A stretch of DNA of 8,793 bases from assembly GCA_937927965.1 (NCBI GenBank), contig CALEZA010000064.1:1-8793 (forward strand), written 5' to 3'. The translations under genes were made by a program, and so were the position numbers. This DNA is from an uncultured Candidatus Planktophila sp. (GTDB lineage Bacteria; Actinomycetota; Actinomycetes; Nanopelagicales; Nanopelagicaceae). The notes beneath the pieces are model-generated. The model was not told the DNA's origin. It searched no databases and saw nothing but the letters and a program-made list of their open reading frames with translations. Below, one piece after another: positions 1-5,918 of the stretch. Each line of letters starts with the position of its first letter. Within the stretch, counting starts at the first letter, position 1.

Positions 1-474
1 TCGGAACTTGTCCGCCAGATAGTGAACTTCATCCATAACAACAGCGCCTAAATTTGCAAGTGTGGAAGAGTTTGCGTAAAGCATATTGCGAAGAACCTCG
101 GTGGTCATCACCATAATTTGAGCATCACTGTTGATATTGGTATCACCTGTGAGAAGACCAACTCGATCCTCACCAAATCGTTCTACAAATTCATGGAATT
201 TCTGGTTGCTTAGGGCTTTGATAGGTGTTGTGTAGAAACACTTCTTCCCCTTGGCAATCGAGCTAAATGCTGCGAATTCTCCGACTACAGTTTTACCTGC
301 ACCTGTTGGGGCCGCAACCAACACTCCCCTACCTTCTTCAACGGCTTGGCAAGCTGCTATTTGGAAGTCATCAAATCCAAATTCGAATTGAGCAATAAAT
401 TCTTCAGTCAGCGGATGTTGTGCTCTCTTGCGAGCTGCCGCATATCTCTCTGCTGGGGAGTCTAGAGAATCCAT
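1..474 (-). CDS. helY: SKI2-like DEAD/DEAH-box helicase HelY, N-terminal part (runs off left edge)
   Basis: I translated this by hand: an open frame begins at the ATG at 474 (minus strand) and is still open at base 1, giving 158 residues of a protein that is about 900 residues in this family. Visible helicase motifs are an upstream F-Q element (residues 37-38), Walker A APTGAGKT (55-62), motif Ia around TTPIKALSNQKF (82-93), TGDTNIN (109-115), and the Walker B/DEVH box (148-151). The DEVH box and the TPIKALSNQK signature are typical of SKI2/Mtr4-like superfamily 2 helicases, annotated HelY in Mycobacterium, where the gene lies just downstream of tatC. The role is ATP-dependent unwinding of RNA or DNA; the physiological substrate in Actinobacteria is not well settled. 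The start codon lies inside the 3' end of the upstream kinase gene (13-base overlap), so it is probably translationally coupled and is the last visible gene of the operon. No clear Shine-Dalgarno is seen, only a G-rich stretch. Confidence 0.93.
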   Translation of the reverse strand, partial: MDSLDSPAERYAAARKRAQHPLTEEFIAQFEFGFDDFQIAACQAVEEGRGVLVAAPTGAGKTVVGEFAAFSSIAKGKKCFYTTPIKALSNQKFHEFVERFGEDRVGLLTGDTNINSDAQIMVMTTEVLRNMLYANSSTLANLGAVVMDEVHYLADKFR

Positions 475-1337
475 GTCAGACCCGCCCCTGCTACGCATTC
501 TGCAGAGATAGGCGCTGGGCCAATGCGCTCACCGTCAGCATATGCGACAGCCGATGCTGAAATAGAAACTTTCTTGGCTCTAAGGGTTTTTACTGACGGA
601 TGACTCAAGTGCGATCCTGAATACACCTTTGGGAACACTTTAAGGAATTCAACCTTGGAGACTGGTTCTAGAATCATAATGTCGAAGAGTCCGTCATGGA
701 GTTGCGCTTGGGGACAAACGAGCATCCCTCCCCCGTATGACTTTCCATTTCCTATGGCCACCAACATCGCCTTTGTACTGATCAGTGTGCCGTCGCAGAT
801 GATTTCGTAAGAAATGGGTTTAAATCGAGCGAGCTCCAAAGCTATTGCAATGTTATAGCGAGCAGGACCTTTTGGCCAAGAGAGAGAATTTGCTCTCTCA
901 TTAACAACAGAGTCAAAACCTGTCGAAAGGATCGCAGCAAACCACTCAGAATCAACATTACCCAAATCTATAGAAGTTGGCTTTGTTGAAAGTACTCGAT
1001 CAAGGATTCCTTCCACATTATCGAGCGACCAGCCAAGGGTTCGCACAAAGTCATTTCCAGTTCCGGCGGGAATGATGGCGAAAGGCAGATGGGCAGGAAC
1101 GCAAACCTGCAAAACGAGATGAACTAATCCATCTCCCCCTACTGCAATTACGCCTTCATAAGTATTTCTCTTAATTTCCGCCTGCATCTGACTCTGAAGT
1201 TCAGCGGCGCTTGAAGCTGCCAACGAAACATATGAAACAGACCGATCGGAGAGATACTTGGTCACTTGTGAGCCGACAGAACTACCTCGACCATTTCCAG
1301 AGTGAGGATTGATTACTAGGAGCCACACTTCATTCAC
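462..1337 (-). CDS. Diacylglycerol kinase / lipid kinase family protein (DAGK catalytic domain)
   Basis: This 291-residue protein has the usual length for bacterial DAGK_cat lipid kinases (DgkB/YegS-like). Motifs seen are NPHSGNGR (residues 10-17), the nucleotide-binding GGDGLVH (67-73), PAGTGNDF (90-97), SYGGGM (200-205), DGLFD (215-219) and YADGE (266-270). The family transfers the gamma-phosphate of ATP to diacylglycerol or related lipids at the inner face of the membrane; the exact lipid cannot be read from the sequence. The GGDGT motif is GGDGL here, a mild variation. The start is a GTG at 1337 that overlaps the tatC stop by 8 bases (GTGAATGA), and the 3' end overlaps helY by 13 bases. 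A lipid kinase between tatC and a helicase gene is known from other Actinobacteria such as Streptomyces, so the position is conserved. No strong Shine-Dalgarno is visible, so translation probably relies on coupling to tatC. Confidence 0.9.
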   Translation of the reverse strand: MNEVWLLVINPHSGNGRGSSVGSQVTKYLSDRSVSYVSLAASSAAELQSQMQAEIKRNTYEGVIAVGGDGLVHLVLQVCVPAHLPFAIIPAGTGNDFVRTLGWSLDNVEGILDRVLSTKPTSIDLGNVDSEWFAAILSTGFDSVVNERANSLSWPKGPARYNIAIALELARFKPISYEIICDGTLISTKAMLVAIGNGKSYGGGMLVCPQAQLHDGLFDIMILEPVSKVEFLKVFPKVYSGSHLSHPSVKTLRAKKVSISASAVAYADGERIGPAPISAECVAGAGLTWIL

Positions 1338-2163
1338 CGTCTATTGGCGTTGGTGCATCAATAGGAGCTGCACTGCCGACTGGAGTTTCAGCAAACATCT
1401 TGGCTGTTCGTTTATCCCGACGACGATCGTTGAGTAGGGCTATGCCACCAGCCGCGAAATAGAGTGCAATAAGAGGCACTGCAAGCAACAACATGGAAAG
1501 TGGGTCCGCGCTAGGAGTGAATCCAGCGATAAAGAGCGTGATTCCGAAGATCCAGGCTCTCCATGGCCTCAAGATTGTTTTTCCGCTCAAGAAACCGATC
1601 GCGTTGAACGTAACGAGAAATACTGGAAGTTCGAAAGCAATTCCAAAGAGCAAAATAATGCGAAGAACGAAATCGAGATAATCATCGAATCGAACTAAGT
1701 TAGTAAGTGCATTAGGGGTGAAACCAAAGAGAACTCTGATTGCAACTGGAAGAATTAAATATCCAAGAGTTGCGCCCGCTGCAAAAAATGGAGTTGCAGC
1801 CGCGAAGAATGCTACGGAATTTCGTTTCTCTTTTCGATGGAGTGCAGGAGCGATGAAAGCCCAAAGTTGATAGAGCCAAACAGGTGCCATCACAATTACG
1901 CCAGTGAGAAGAGCAACCTTAATCTGAAGATTAAGTGGACCGAGAACACCATTGATATATAGGGAACCGCATTGCGCTGCACCCATCTCTTGAGCTTTCT
2001 TGAGATCACATACAGGCTCAGCCAATTTGGTGATAATCGAATTGTAGAAAGCCCATCCGAAGCCAAAGCCAATGATGATGGCTATTGCGGATTTAACAAC
2101 CCGTCGGCGCAGCTCGCGTAGATGTTCGATAAGCGGCATGCGACCGCCACTGGTGGCCGCCAT
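1330..2163 (-). CDS. tatC: Sec-independent (twin-arginine) protein translocase subunit TatC
   Basis: TatC is the multispanning membrane receptor that binds twin-arginine signal peptides and, with TatA, exports folded proteins. At 277 residues it is within the family range. The cytoplasmic N-terminus carries the family hallmark MPLIEHLRELRRRV (9-22) with the signal-binding Glu in HLRELR. Six hydrophobic segments lie roughly at 22-42, 82-106, 117-146, 163-191, 200-217 and 221-244. Other conserved elements are LWAFIAPAL (100-108), FELP (177-180, with the conserved Glu) and TPSADPLS (216-223). The first external loop holds two cysteines (52 and 65), which I recall from other actinobacterial TatC proteins and which may form a disulfide. 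The C-terminal tail (246-277) is basic, then rich in Ala and Pro. The ATG at 2163 is chosen because GAGAAG lies 8 bases upstream; the gene starts 5 bases after tatA ends and overlaps the lipid kinase gene by 8 bases. No tatB is present in the window. Confidence 0.96.
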   Translation of the reverse strand: MAATSGGRMPLIEHLRELRRRVVKSAIAIIIGFGFGWAFYNSIITKLAEPVCDLKKAQEMGAAQCGSLYINGVLGPLNLQIKVALLTGVIVMAPVWLYQLWAFIAPALHRKEKRNSVAFFAAATPFFAAGATLGYLILPVAIRVLFGFTPNALTNLVRFDDYLDFVLRIILLFGIAFELPVFLVTFNAIGFLSGKTILRPWRAWIFGITLFIAGFTPSADPLSMLLLAVPLIALYFAAGGIALLNDRRRDKRTAKMFAETPVGSAAPIDAPTPIDGE

Positions 2164-2168
2164 GAAAG

Positions 2169-2366
2169 TTACTTCTCGGAAGAAGAGTCGTTCTTGCCGT
2201 CGCTCTTGCCGTCGTCCTCAGTCTTCATTTCTTTCATCTCAGACTTGAAGATACGCATTGAGCGACCGAGTGAACGAGCTGAATCTGGGAGTCGCTTAGC
2301 GCCAAAGAGGACAACTAGGACGATCAAAACGAGGAGGATGTGGCTTGGTTCGCGTAGAAATGGCAT
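2169..2366 (-). CDS. tatA: Sec-independent protein translocase subunit TatA (TatA/E family)
   Basis: TatA is the small pore-forming subunit of the twin-arginine export system. From the ATG at 2366 it has 65 residues: a short N-terminus, one membrane helix (about 9-22), the conserved hinge FGAKRLPD (21-28), an amphipathic helix with [18 protein letters not shown] (about 30-47), and a charged, Ser/Asp/Lys-rich tail. The ARSLG-S-RIFKSE stretch is characteristic of actinobacterial TatA. A TTG at 2372 would add two residues but leaves an odd start, so the ATG is preferred. The gene begins 27 bases after pafC, the largest gap inside the operon, and tatC follows after 5 bases. No Shine-Dalgarno is seen; instead a possible -10 box, TAGCGT, ends 6 bases before the ATG, so an internal leaderless promoter is possible. 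TatB-like function must come from another gene or from TatA itself. Confidence 0.95.
   Translation of the reverse strand: MPFLREPSHILLVLIVLVVLFGAKRLPDSARSLGRSMRIFKSEMKEMKTEDDGKSDGKNDSSSEK
2172..2177 (-). promoter_or_regulatory. Ribosome binding site for tatC (GAGAAG)
   Basis: GAGAAG on the minus strand lies within the last codons of tatA, 8 bases before the tatC ATG at 2163. It fixes the longer tatC start over the internal Met at residue 9 and suggests translational coupling of tatA and tatC. Confidence 0.55.
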
Positions 2367-2372
2367 GGGCAA

Positions 2373-2378
2373 ACGCTA
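2373..2378 (-). promoter_or_regulatory. Possible internal -10 box for tatA
   Basis: TAGCGT on the minus strand ends 6 bases before the tatA ATG, the same spacing as the two candidate promoters in the trmI/nuclease gap. It lies in the 27-base pafC-tatA gap. No recognisable -35 box accompanies it, and a TAnnnT match is common by chance, so this is weak. Confidence 0.25.
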
Positions 2379-2393
2379 TCGCAAATGGCTGAA

Positions 2394-3305
2394 TTATGAG
2401 CGGTAAAGGGCGAGAATCTTTTCGGCATCCGCCTGAATCTGGCTTCTGAGGGCCTTAGGTGCCTTTACCTCAATAGCGGGACTTGAGGACAGGACTGCCC
2501 TCACGAGCCACTCCTCGTTAAAGACTTCAACGGTTGCCTCTCCTTGGGCAGAAATCTGAGACAGCGATAGAAGTTCAGCACTTTCACGGCGGCGATTATG
2601 GAACTTCACACCTACAGGGATTTTCTCGGATTCAGAACCCGCTTCAGTCTTGAGAGCAGTTCGTGGTTCGTTGACTTCGGAGAGATTCTGAATTCTATCT
2701 AGCCTAAAGTTTCGATAACCCTGAACAGACCGACAGAAGGCGCTCAAGTAGGAGACATCTCCATCATGATAAACATCTAAAGGCTCGATGATTCTCTCCC
2801 CCACAAGATCTTTCTGCGTGGACAGATAGGTAACCGATAAGCAAGTTCTATGAGCTATTGCCTTTTGAATTGTTGAAAGATGACCAAGATCAGCTGGTGC
2901 CTGGGCGGTAATTGCATTTCCAGCAAGTGTGCGAAGCTGTTCAACAAGAGTGTCAATTTCATCCTTAACACTTGAACTCTCATCATTGAGAGATTCTCGA
3001 AGTAACTCTAAACCAAGAAGAAGCGATGCAACTTCTAATTGAGACAGCGCTCTAGGAATATCTAATGGATCATGATTGGTAATAGAAACAAATCCAGATT
3101 CAAAGAAGATGTCGATCAATTCATATGGAGTATAGCCAGGCAGACCACACATAGATAACGCCGTTAGCTCATTTGCGAGTTCTCGTTCAGTAATGTCGAA
3201 CTCAGAGGCAAGTTCTTTCATTGAAATGTAGGAATGGGTTGAAAGATAAGGAACGAGATCTAGAAGTCTTGCCACTTCTTGCATTGGACCGCTTGGTTTA
3301 GCCAT
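2394..3305 (-). CDS. pafC: WYL-domain transcriptional regulator PafC
   Basis: PafC pairs with PafB to form PafBC, a transcriptional activator of the RecA/LexA-independent DNA-damage response described in mycobacteria. This 303-residue protein has an N-terminal winged-helix-like region (about 9-50), the PafC signature MCGLPGYTPYELID (52-65), and a WYL domain (about 145-210) with SYL (185-187) in place of WYL and FRLDRI (200-205). A C-terminal domain (about 220-303) ends the protein. Length is close to that of mycobacterial PafC (about 316). The ATG at 3305 is chosen because alignment with known PafC begins there; a TTG at 3326 would add only seven Trp/Ser/His-containing residues read from the pafB end. 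The start overlaps the pafB stop by 8 bases (ATGGCTAA), with only a weak GGTGG-like ribosome site, so PafC is probably made by coupled translation in step with PafB. Despite its name (proteasome accessory factor), it is not needed for pupylation. Confidence 0.93.
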   Translation of the reverse strand: MAKPSGPMQEVARLLDLVPYLSTHSYISMKELASEFDITERELANELTALSMCGLPGYTPYELIDIFFESGFVSITNHDPLDIPRALSQLEVASLLLGLELLRESLNDESSSVKDEIDTLVEQLRTLAGNAITAQAPADLGHLSTIQKAIAHRTCLSVTYLSTQKDLVGERIIEPLDVYHDGDVSYLSAFCRSVQGYRNFRLDRIQNLSEVNEPRTALKTEAGSESEKIPVGVKFHNRRRESAELLSLSQISAQGEATVEVFNEEWLVRAVLSSSPAIEVKAPKALRSQIQADAEKILALYRS

Positions 3306-4239
3306 GGAGTGCCACCAACTTCTCAAGCGACATCACCAATGATTGGGCTACTTCGACAGGCTCGATGATTCGAGCATCATCTTTGAGCCACAAAATCTCC
3401 TTGATTAATCTCTCTTCATCAAAGTAAGGAACTTCGATGCGATCCCAATCGTCATCTAAGGAAGAGATTGCACCTTGACCACGCAAGGAATTACCTCTTC
3501 CTTTTCGAACGGCCACTACTGCCTTCAAAGGTTCCCTCTGTCGCTTCTCCTCTTCAATTTGAAGGGCAACTTCGTCAACTTGATAAGCATTTGAAGTCGC
3601 AGAAATATCTACAGTGCTTGCAAATCGATCGACTCTAAATGTTCTTAGTGCGTCCTTTTCAATATCTCTGGCGATTAGATACCAGTGACCTTTGGAGTGC
3701 GAGAGTTTGTAAGGCTCGACCTTACGAAGCTGAGATCTATATTCTTCATCCAGGTATTCAAAGGTAATCACTCTTCTTTGAGTGACAGCCTCAATCACAT
3801 CATTGATCTGTTCTGGAGGCGAAGGAAGGGTGATTGAAAAATCTGGGAGAGATGATATGTCAGAGTCGATGCCTAGAGATTTCAATTTCCTTAGTCCCGA
3901 ATGGGCAGCATCAGCAAGAGAAGCCTCTTTCCAGGCAGCAGAGGCTTTAGCCAGAAGGCTCAACTGCGTGGTGGTGAGATCTTTCAATTGAAGTGCATAA
4001 GTTTCAGGTTTGATTCGATAACCAGCCTCATCCTCAAAAAGTGGATCAAAGGTTCCCAGTTCAATTGTGATACCCAGCTTACGAAGATCATCTTTATCTC
4101 GCTCAAACATGCGATCACGAGCTTCCGCATCACCTTTATACCCAGCAACGCTATTGAAGATTTCAGATTTCGTGAGGTATCTCTTCGTAGCCAACAGTGC
4201 GATTGTGAGATTGACTAGGCGTTCACTCTTCTGAGACAC
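3298..4239 (-). CDS. pafB: WYL-domain transcriptional regulator PafB
   Basis: PafB is the partner of PafC in the heteromeric DNA-damage-response activator PafBC. The 313-residue protein has an N-terminal winged helix-turn-helix that begins SERLVNLTIALLATKRYLT (5-23) and includes MFERDKDDLRKLGI (44-57). A WYL domain (about 145-210) follows, with a complete WYL triad at 186-188 and FRVDRF at 201-206, and then a C-terminal extension (about 230-313). WYL domains are thought to sense ligands such as nucleic acid fragments. The GTG start at 4239 is preferred over an upstream start at 4287: AAGGGAG lies 6 bases before it, and mycobacterial PafB starts at the same place (KVERLVNLVIALL). The gene overlaps the end of trmI by 17 bases. 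In most Actinobacteria pafA and the proteasome genes lie upstream of pafB; here trmI replaces them. Confidence 0.94.
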   Translation of the reverse strand: MSQKSERLVNLTIALLATKRYLTKSEIFNSVAGYKGDAEARDRMFERDKDDLRKLGITIELGTFDPLFEDEAGYRIKPETYALQLKDLTTTQLSLLAKASAAWKEASLADAAHSGLRKLKSLGIDSDISSLPDFSITLPSPPEQINDVIEAVTQRRVITFEYLDEEYRSQLRKVEPYKLSHSKGHWYLIARDIEKDALRTFRVDRFASTVDISATSNAYQVDEVALQIEEEKRQREPLKAVVAVRKGRGNSLRGQGAISSLDDDWDRIEVPYFDEERLIKEILWLKDDARIIEPVEVAQSLVMSLEKLVALHG

Positions 4240-5098
4240 CGTATGCTCCCTTCGCTGGACGACGGCGTCGCGGCAGTACCTCAACACCCGGGGCCATTCT
4301 TCTGCTTTGAATTAGAAAACCAGTATGACCAATCATTCGCTGTTGTGGTCGAACGGCAAGTCCTTCATGATGCCAACCTCGAACGAGGGTTTCTGAGCTT
4401 TCAGGCTCAGTGAAATGACCATCTTCTTTGAGCGCTTCCGCGGTTGCTGAAAGCTGTGTTGTTGTTGCAACATAAGCAAGGAAGACTCCTCCAGGGCGAA
4501 GAACCTGCGCAGCCATGGCAACACATTCCCAAGGAGCAAGCATGTCGAGGATGACACGATCATATTGTTCGGTAAACACCTGATCTTGAACTGAACCTAC
4601 ATCGAGACGCCAATTTGAAGGAGTCTGCCCAAAATAGTTGGTCACATTCTCTGATGCATTCTTTGCAAAGTCATCTCTTCGTTCAACGCTATGAACAGAA
4701 CCATTTGGGCCAACTGCTCTCAGTAGCGAAAGAGTTAAAGCGCCGCTACCAACGCCAGCTTCCAGCACTCGAGCTCCAGGATAAACATCTGCAACACCCA
4801 CAATCATCGCAGCATCTTTCGGGTAAACAATTGTTGCACCGCGAGGCATGCTCAACACATAGTCTGCAAGTAAAGGAACGAACGCAGTGAATTTAAGTCC
4901 TGCGGTAGTGCTCACGACTGACCCTTCAGGAAGACCGATTAATTCATCGTGAACAATCCATCCTTTATGGGTGTGCCATTCCTTTCCAGGCGTAATAGTG
5001 AAGCTATACAACTTTCCCTTGGGATCTGTTAATTGGATTCGATCGCCAGCCTTGAAATAGCCACTCTGAGGTCGCTGAGTTGATTCTGATGTGGACAC
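4223..5098 (-). CDS. trmI: tRNA (adenine(58)-N1)-methyltransferase TrmI
   Basis: TrmI uses S-adenosylmethionine to methylate N1 of A58 in the T-loop of tRNA and works as a homotetramer in bacteria. The 291 residues match the family length (about 280). An N-terminal beta domain with AGDRIQLTDPKG (17-28) and THKGWIVHDELIG (43-55) is followed by YPKDAAMIV (92-100), a Rossmann-fold methyltransferase domain with SAM motif I LEAGVGSGALTLSLLRAVG (112-130), and the catalytic-site DMLAPWE (185-191). Further family blocks are YVATTTQLS (209-217), RGWHHEGLAVRPQ (240-252) and MIGHTGFL (255-262). All blocks line up with mycobacterial Rv2118c. The GTG at 5098 is used as the start: no Shine-Dalgarno exists, but a -10 box TAAGAT ends 6 bases upstream, which fits a leaderless mRNA. 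It is the first gene of the minus-strand operon. In many Actinobacteria the proteasomal ATPase gene arc/mpa follows trmI; here pafB does. Confidence 0.95.
   Translation of the reverse strand: MSTSESTQRPQSGYFKAGDRIQLTDPKGKLYSFTITPGKEWHTHKGWIVHDELIGLPEGSVVSTTAGLKFTAFVPLLADYVLSMPRGATIVYPKDAAMIVGVADVYPGARVLEAGVGSGALTLSLLRAVGPNGSVHSVERRDDFAKNASENVTNYFGQTPSNWRLDVGSVQDQVFTEQYDRVILDMLAPWECVAMAAQVLRPGGVFLAYVATTTQLSATAEALKEDGHFTEPESSETLVRGWHHEGLAVRPQQRMIGHTGFLIQSRRMAPGVEVLPRRRRPAKGAYGVSEE
4246..4252 (-). promoter_or_regulatory. Strong ribosome binding site for pafB (AAGGGAG)
   Basis: AAGGGAG on the minus strand lies 6 bases before the pafB GTG at 4239 and sits inside the trmI coding region. It is the best Shine-Dalgarno match I found in the window and decides the pafB start. 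Confidence 0.7.
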
Positions 5099-5104
5099 GG
5101 GGAA

Positions 5105-5110
5105 ATCTTA
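5105..5110 (-). promoter_or_regulatory. Predicted -10 box for the trmI-pafBC-tatAC operon (leaderless)
   Basis: TAAGAT on the minus strand is separated by six bases (TTCCCC) from the trmI GTG at 5098, so transcription would begin at or next to the start codon. No Shine-Dalgarno is present. I could not identify a -35 box at 16-18 bases upstream. Leaderless GTG/ATG mRNAs are common in Actinobacteria. Confidence 0.5.
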
Positions 5111-5144
5111 TGTGAGATACGCCTTCTCTTGTGGATGCAGGCGC

Positions 5145-5150
5145 TATGGT
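5145..5150 (+). promoter_or_regulatory. Predicted -10 box for the RecB-family nuclease gene (leaderless)
   Basis: TATGGT is followed by six bases (CGCGCC) and then the ATG at 5157, mirroring the trmI promoter on the other strand. No Shine-Dalgarno and no clear -35 box were found. The match supports the ATG at 5157 as the start instead of the GTG at 5091. Confidence 0.4.
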
Positions 5151-5156
5151 CGCGCC

Positions 5157-5918
5157 ATGGAGTCTGCTCTTCGCCTATCCCCCAGCCGAGTCAATGACTT
5201 CACCAATTGCCCTCAGCTCTACAAATACCGCGCCATTCTTAACCTTCCTGAGGCAATTAGCTTGGATGCTGAACGAGGCAAGTTGGTTCACTCTGTTTTA
5301 GAGGATCTCTTTGAGCTTCCAAGGCTTGAGAGGACTAAGTCCTCGGCTCTCTCGCTGTTGCCAACCAAATGGCAGGAACATCTTGAAAAGAAATCAGAAT
5401 TGGCTGAGATGATTGCCGATCACAAAGAATGGCTGGATCGAGCTGAATCACTTTTGGACACTTACTTCGGTTTAGAAAATCCCACAACATTTGACTCAAC
5501 CTATCGCGAACTCCATGTCGAAGGAAATCTCTCAGAGCAGGTCTATCTCCATGGTTATGTGGATCGTCTTGATGTTGCGCCAACAGGTGAAGTGCGAATA
5601 GTCGACTACAAGACAGGTAAAGCGCCTAAGCCTGGTTGGGAAGATAAAGCCCTCTTCCAGTTACGCGTGTATGCACTTCTCTACTGGAAAGAGCACGGTG
5701 TCCTACCTCGACTCCTTCAGCTGCTGTATTTAGGAGATGGGCAAGTGTTGAAGAGTTCACCAACAGAGAAAGATCTGCAGTCTACGGAAAAAATCTTGAA
5801 AAATATCGGAGATGAAATCCTCACCGCGATTGATACTGATTTCTTCCCGCAAAAGAAATCCAAGTTATGCGATTGGTGTTCCTTTAAGAGTATCTGCCCC
5901 GCTCATAACAAGAGTTAA
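5157..5918 (+). CDS. RecB-family PD-(D/E)XK nuclease with four-cysteine Fe-S cluster signature
   Basis: This 253-residue protein belongs to the Cas4/RecB-like PD-(D/E)XK nuclease family and is equivalent in position to mycobacterial Rv2119. It starts with LSPSRVNDFTNCPQLYKYR (7-25). Nuclease motifs are His45 in GKLVHSVLED (41-50), Asp136 in GYVDRLD (133-139), Asp150 and Lys152 in VDYKTGK (149-155), and the QxxxY element Gln168-Tyr172. Cysteines 18, 238, 241 and 247 (one N-terminal, then CDWC and a final Cys in a C-terminal cluster) form the pattern that binds a 4Fe-4S cluster in AddB, Cas4 and relatives. It therefore probably cleaves DNA ends or flaps, as a stand-alone domain without helicase; its biological partner is unknown. 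The ATG at 5157 is chosen because conserved sequence begins right after it; a GTG at 5091 would add 22 poorly conserved residues and overlap trmI. It is divergent from trmI, and its stop overlaps the metH stop on the opposite strand. No cas genes are near. Confidence 0.88.
   Translation: MESALRLSPSRVNDFTNCPQLYKYRAILNLPEAISLDAERGKLVHSVLEDLFELPRLERTKSSALSLLPTKWQEHLEKKSELAEMIADHKEWLDRAESLLDTYFGLENPTTFDSTYRELHVEGNLSEQVYLHGYVDRLDVAPTGEVRIVDYKTGKAPKPGWEDKALFQLRVYALLYWKEHGVLPRLLQLLYLGDGQVLKSSPTEKDLQSTEKILKNIGDEILTAIDTDFFPQKKSKLCDWCSFKSICPAHNKS

Larger units (their letters stand above)
5099..5156. other. Divergent intergenic region with back-to-back promoters
   Basis: This 58-base gap is the largest non-coding stretch of the window. 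It holds the two candidate -10 boxes described separately, pointing outward in opposite directions and each 6 bases from its start codon. No operator palindrome, riboswitch or small RNA was recognised. The two -10 boxes are 34 bases apart, so the -35 region of each promoter overlaps the territory of the other, and simultaneous polymerase binding would probably be hindered. Confidence 0.5.

Noticed and set aside
2122..2406. 94-residue plus-strand open frame antisense to tatA and the ends of tatC and pafC
   Set aside because: It is covered by three well-supported genes on the other strand, including the clear TatA, and its translation is low-complexity Ser/Arg-rich with no recognisable domain.
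3901..4218. 105-residue plus-strand open frame opposite pafB
   Set aside because: The opposite strand encodes the conserved PafB helix-turn-helix; this frame has no ribosome site, no recognisable motif and no neighbours on its strand.
4240..4287. Upstream start for pafB at 4287
   Set aside because: The added residues are trmI codons read out of frame; the GTG at 4239 has a strong ribosome site and matches the start of known PafB proteins.
5091..5156. N-terminal extension of the nuclease gene from a GTG at 5091
   Set aside because: The extra 22 residues do not resemble the family, would overlap trmI, and the -10 box at 5145 would lie inside the gene; the ATG at 5157 fits better.
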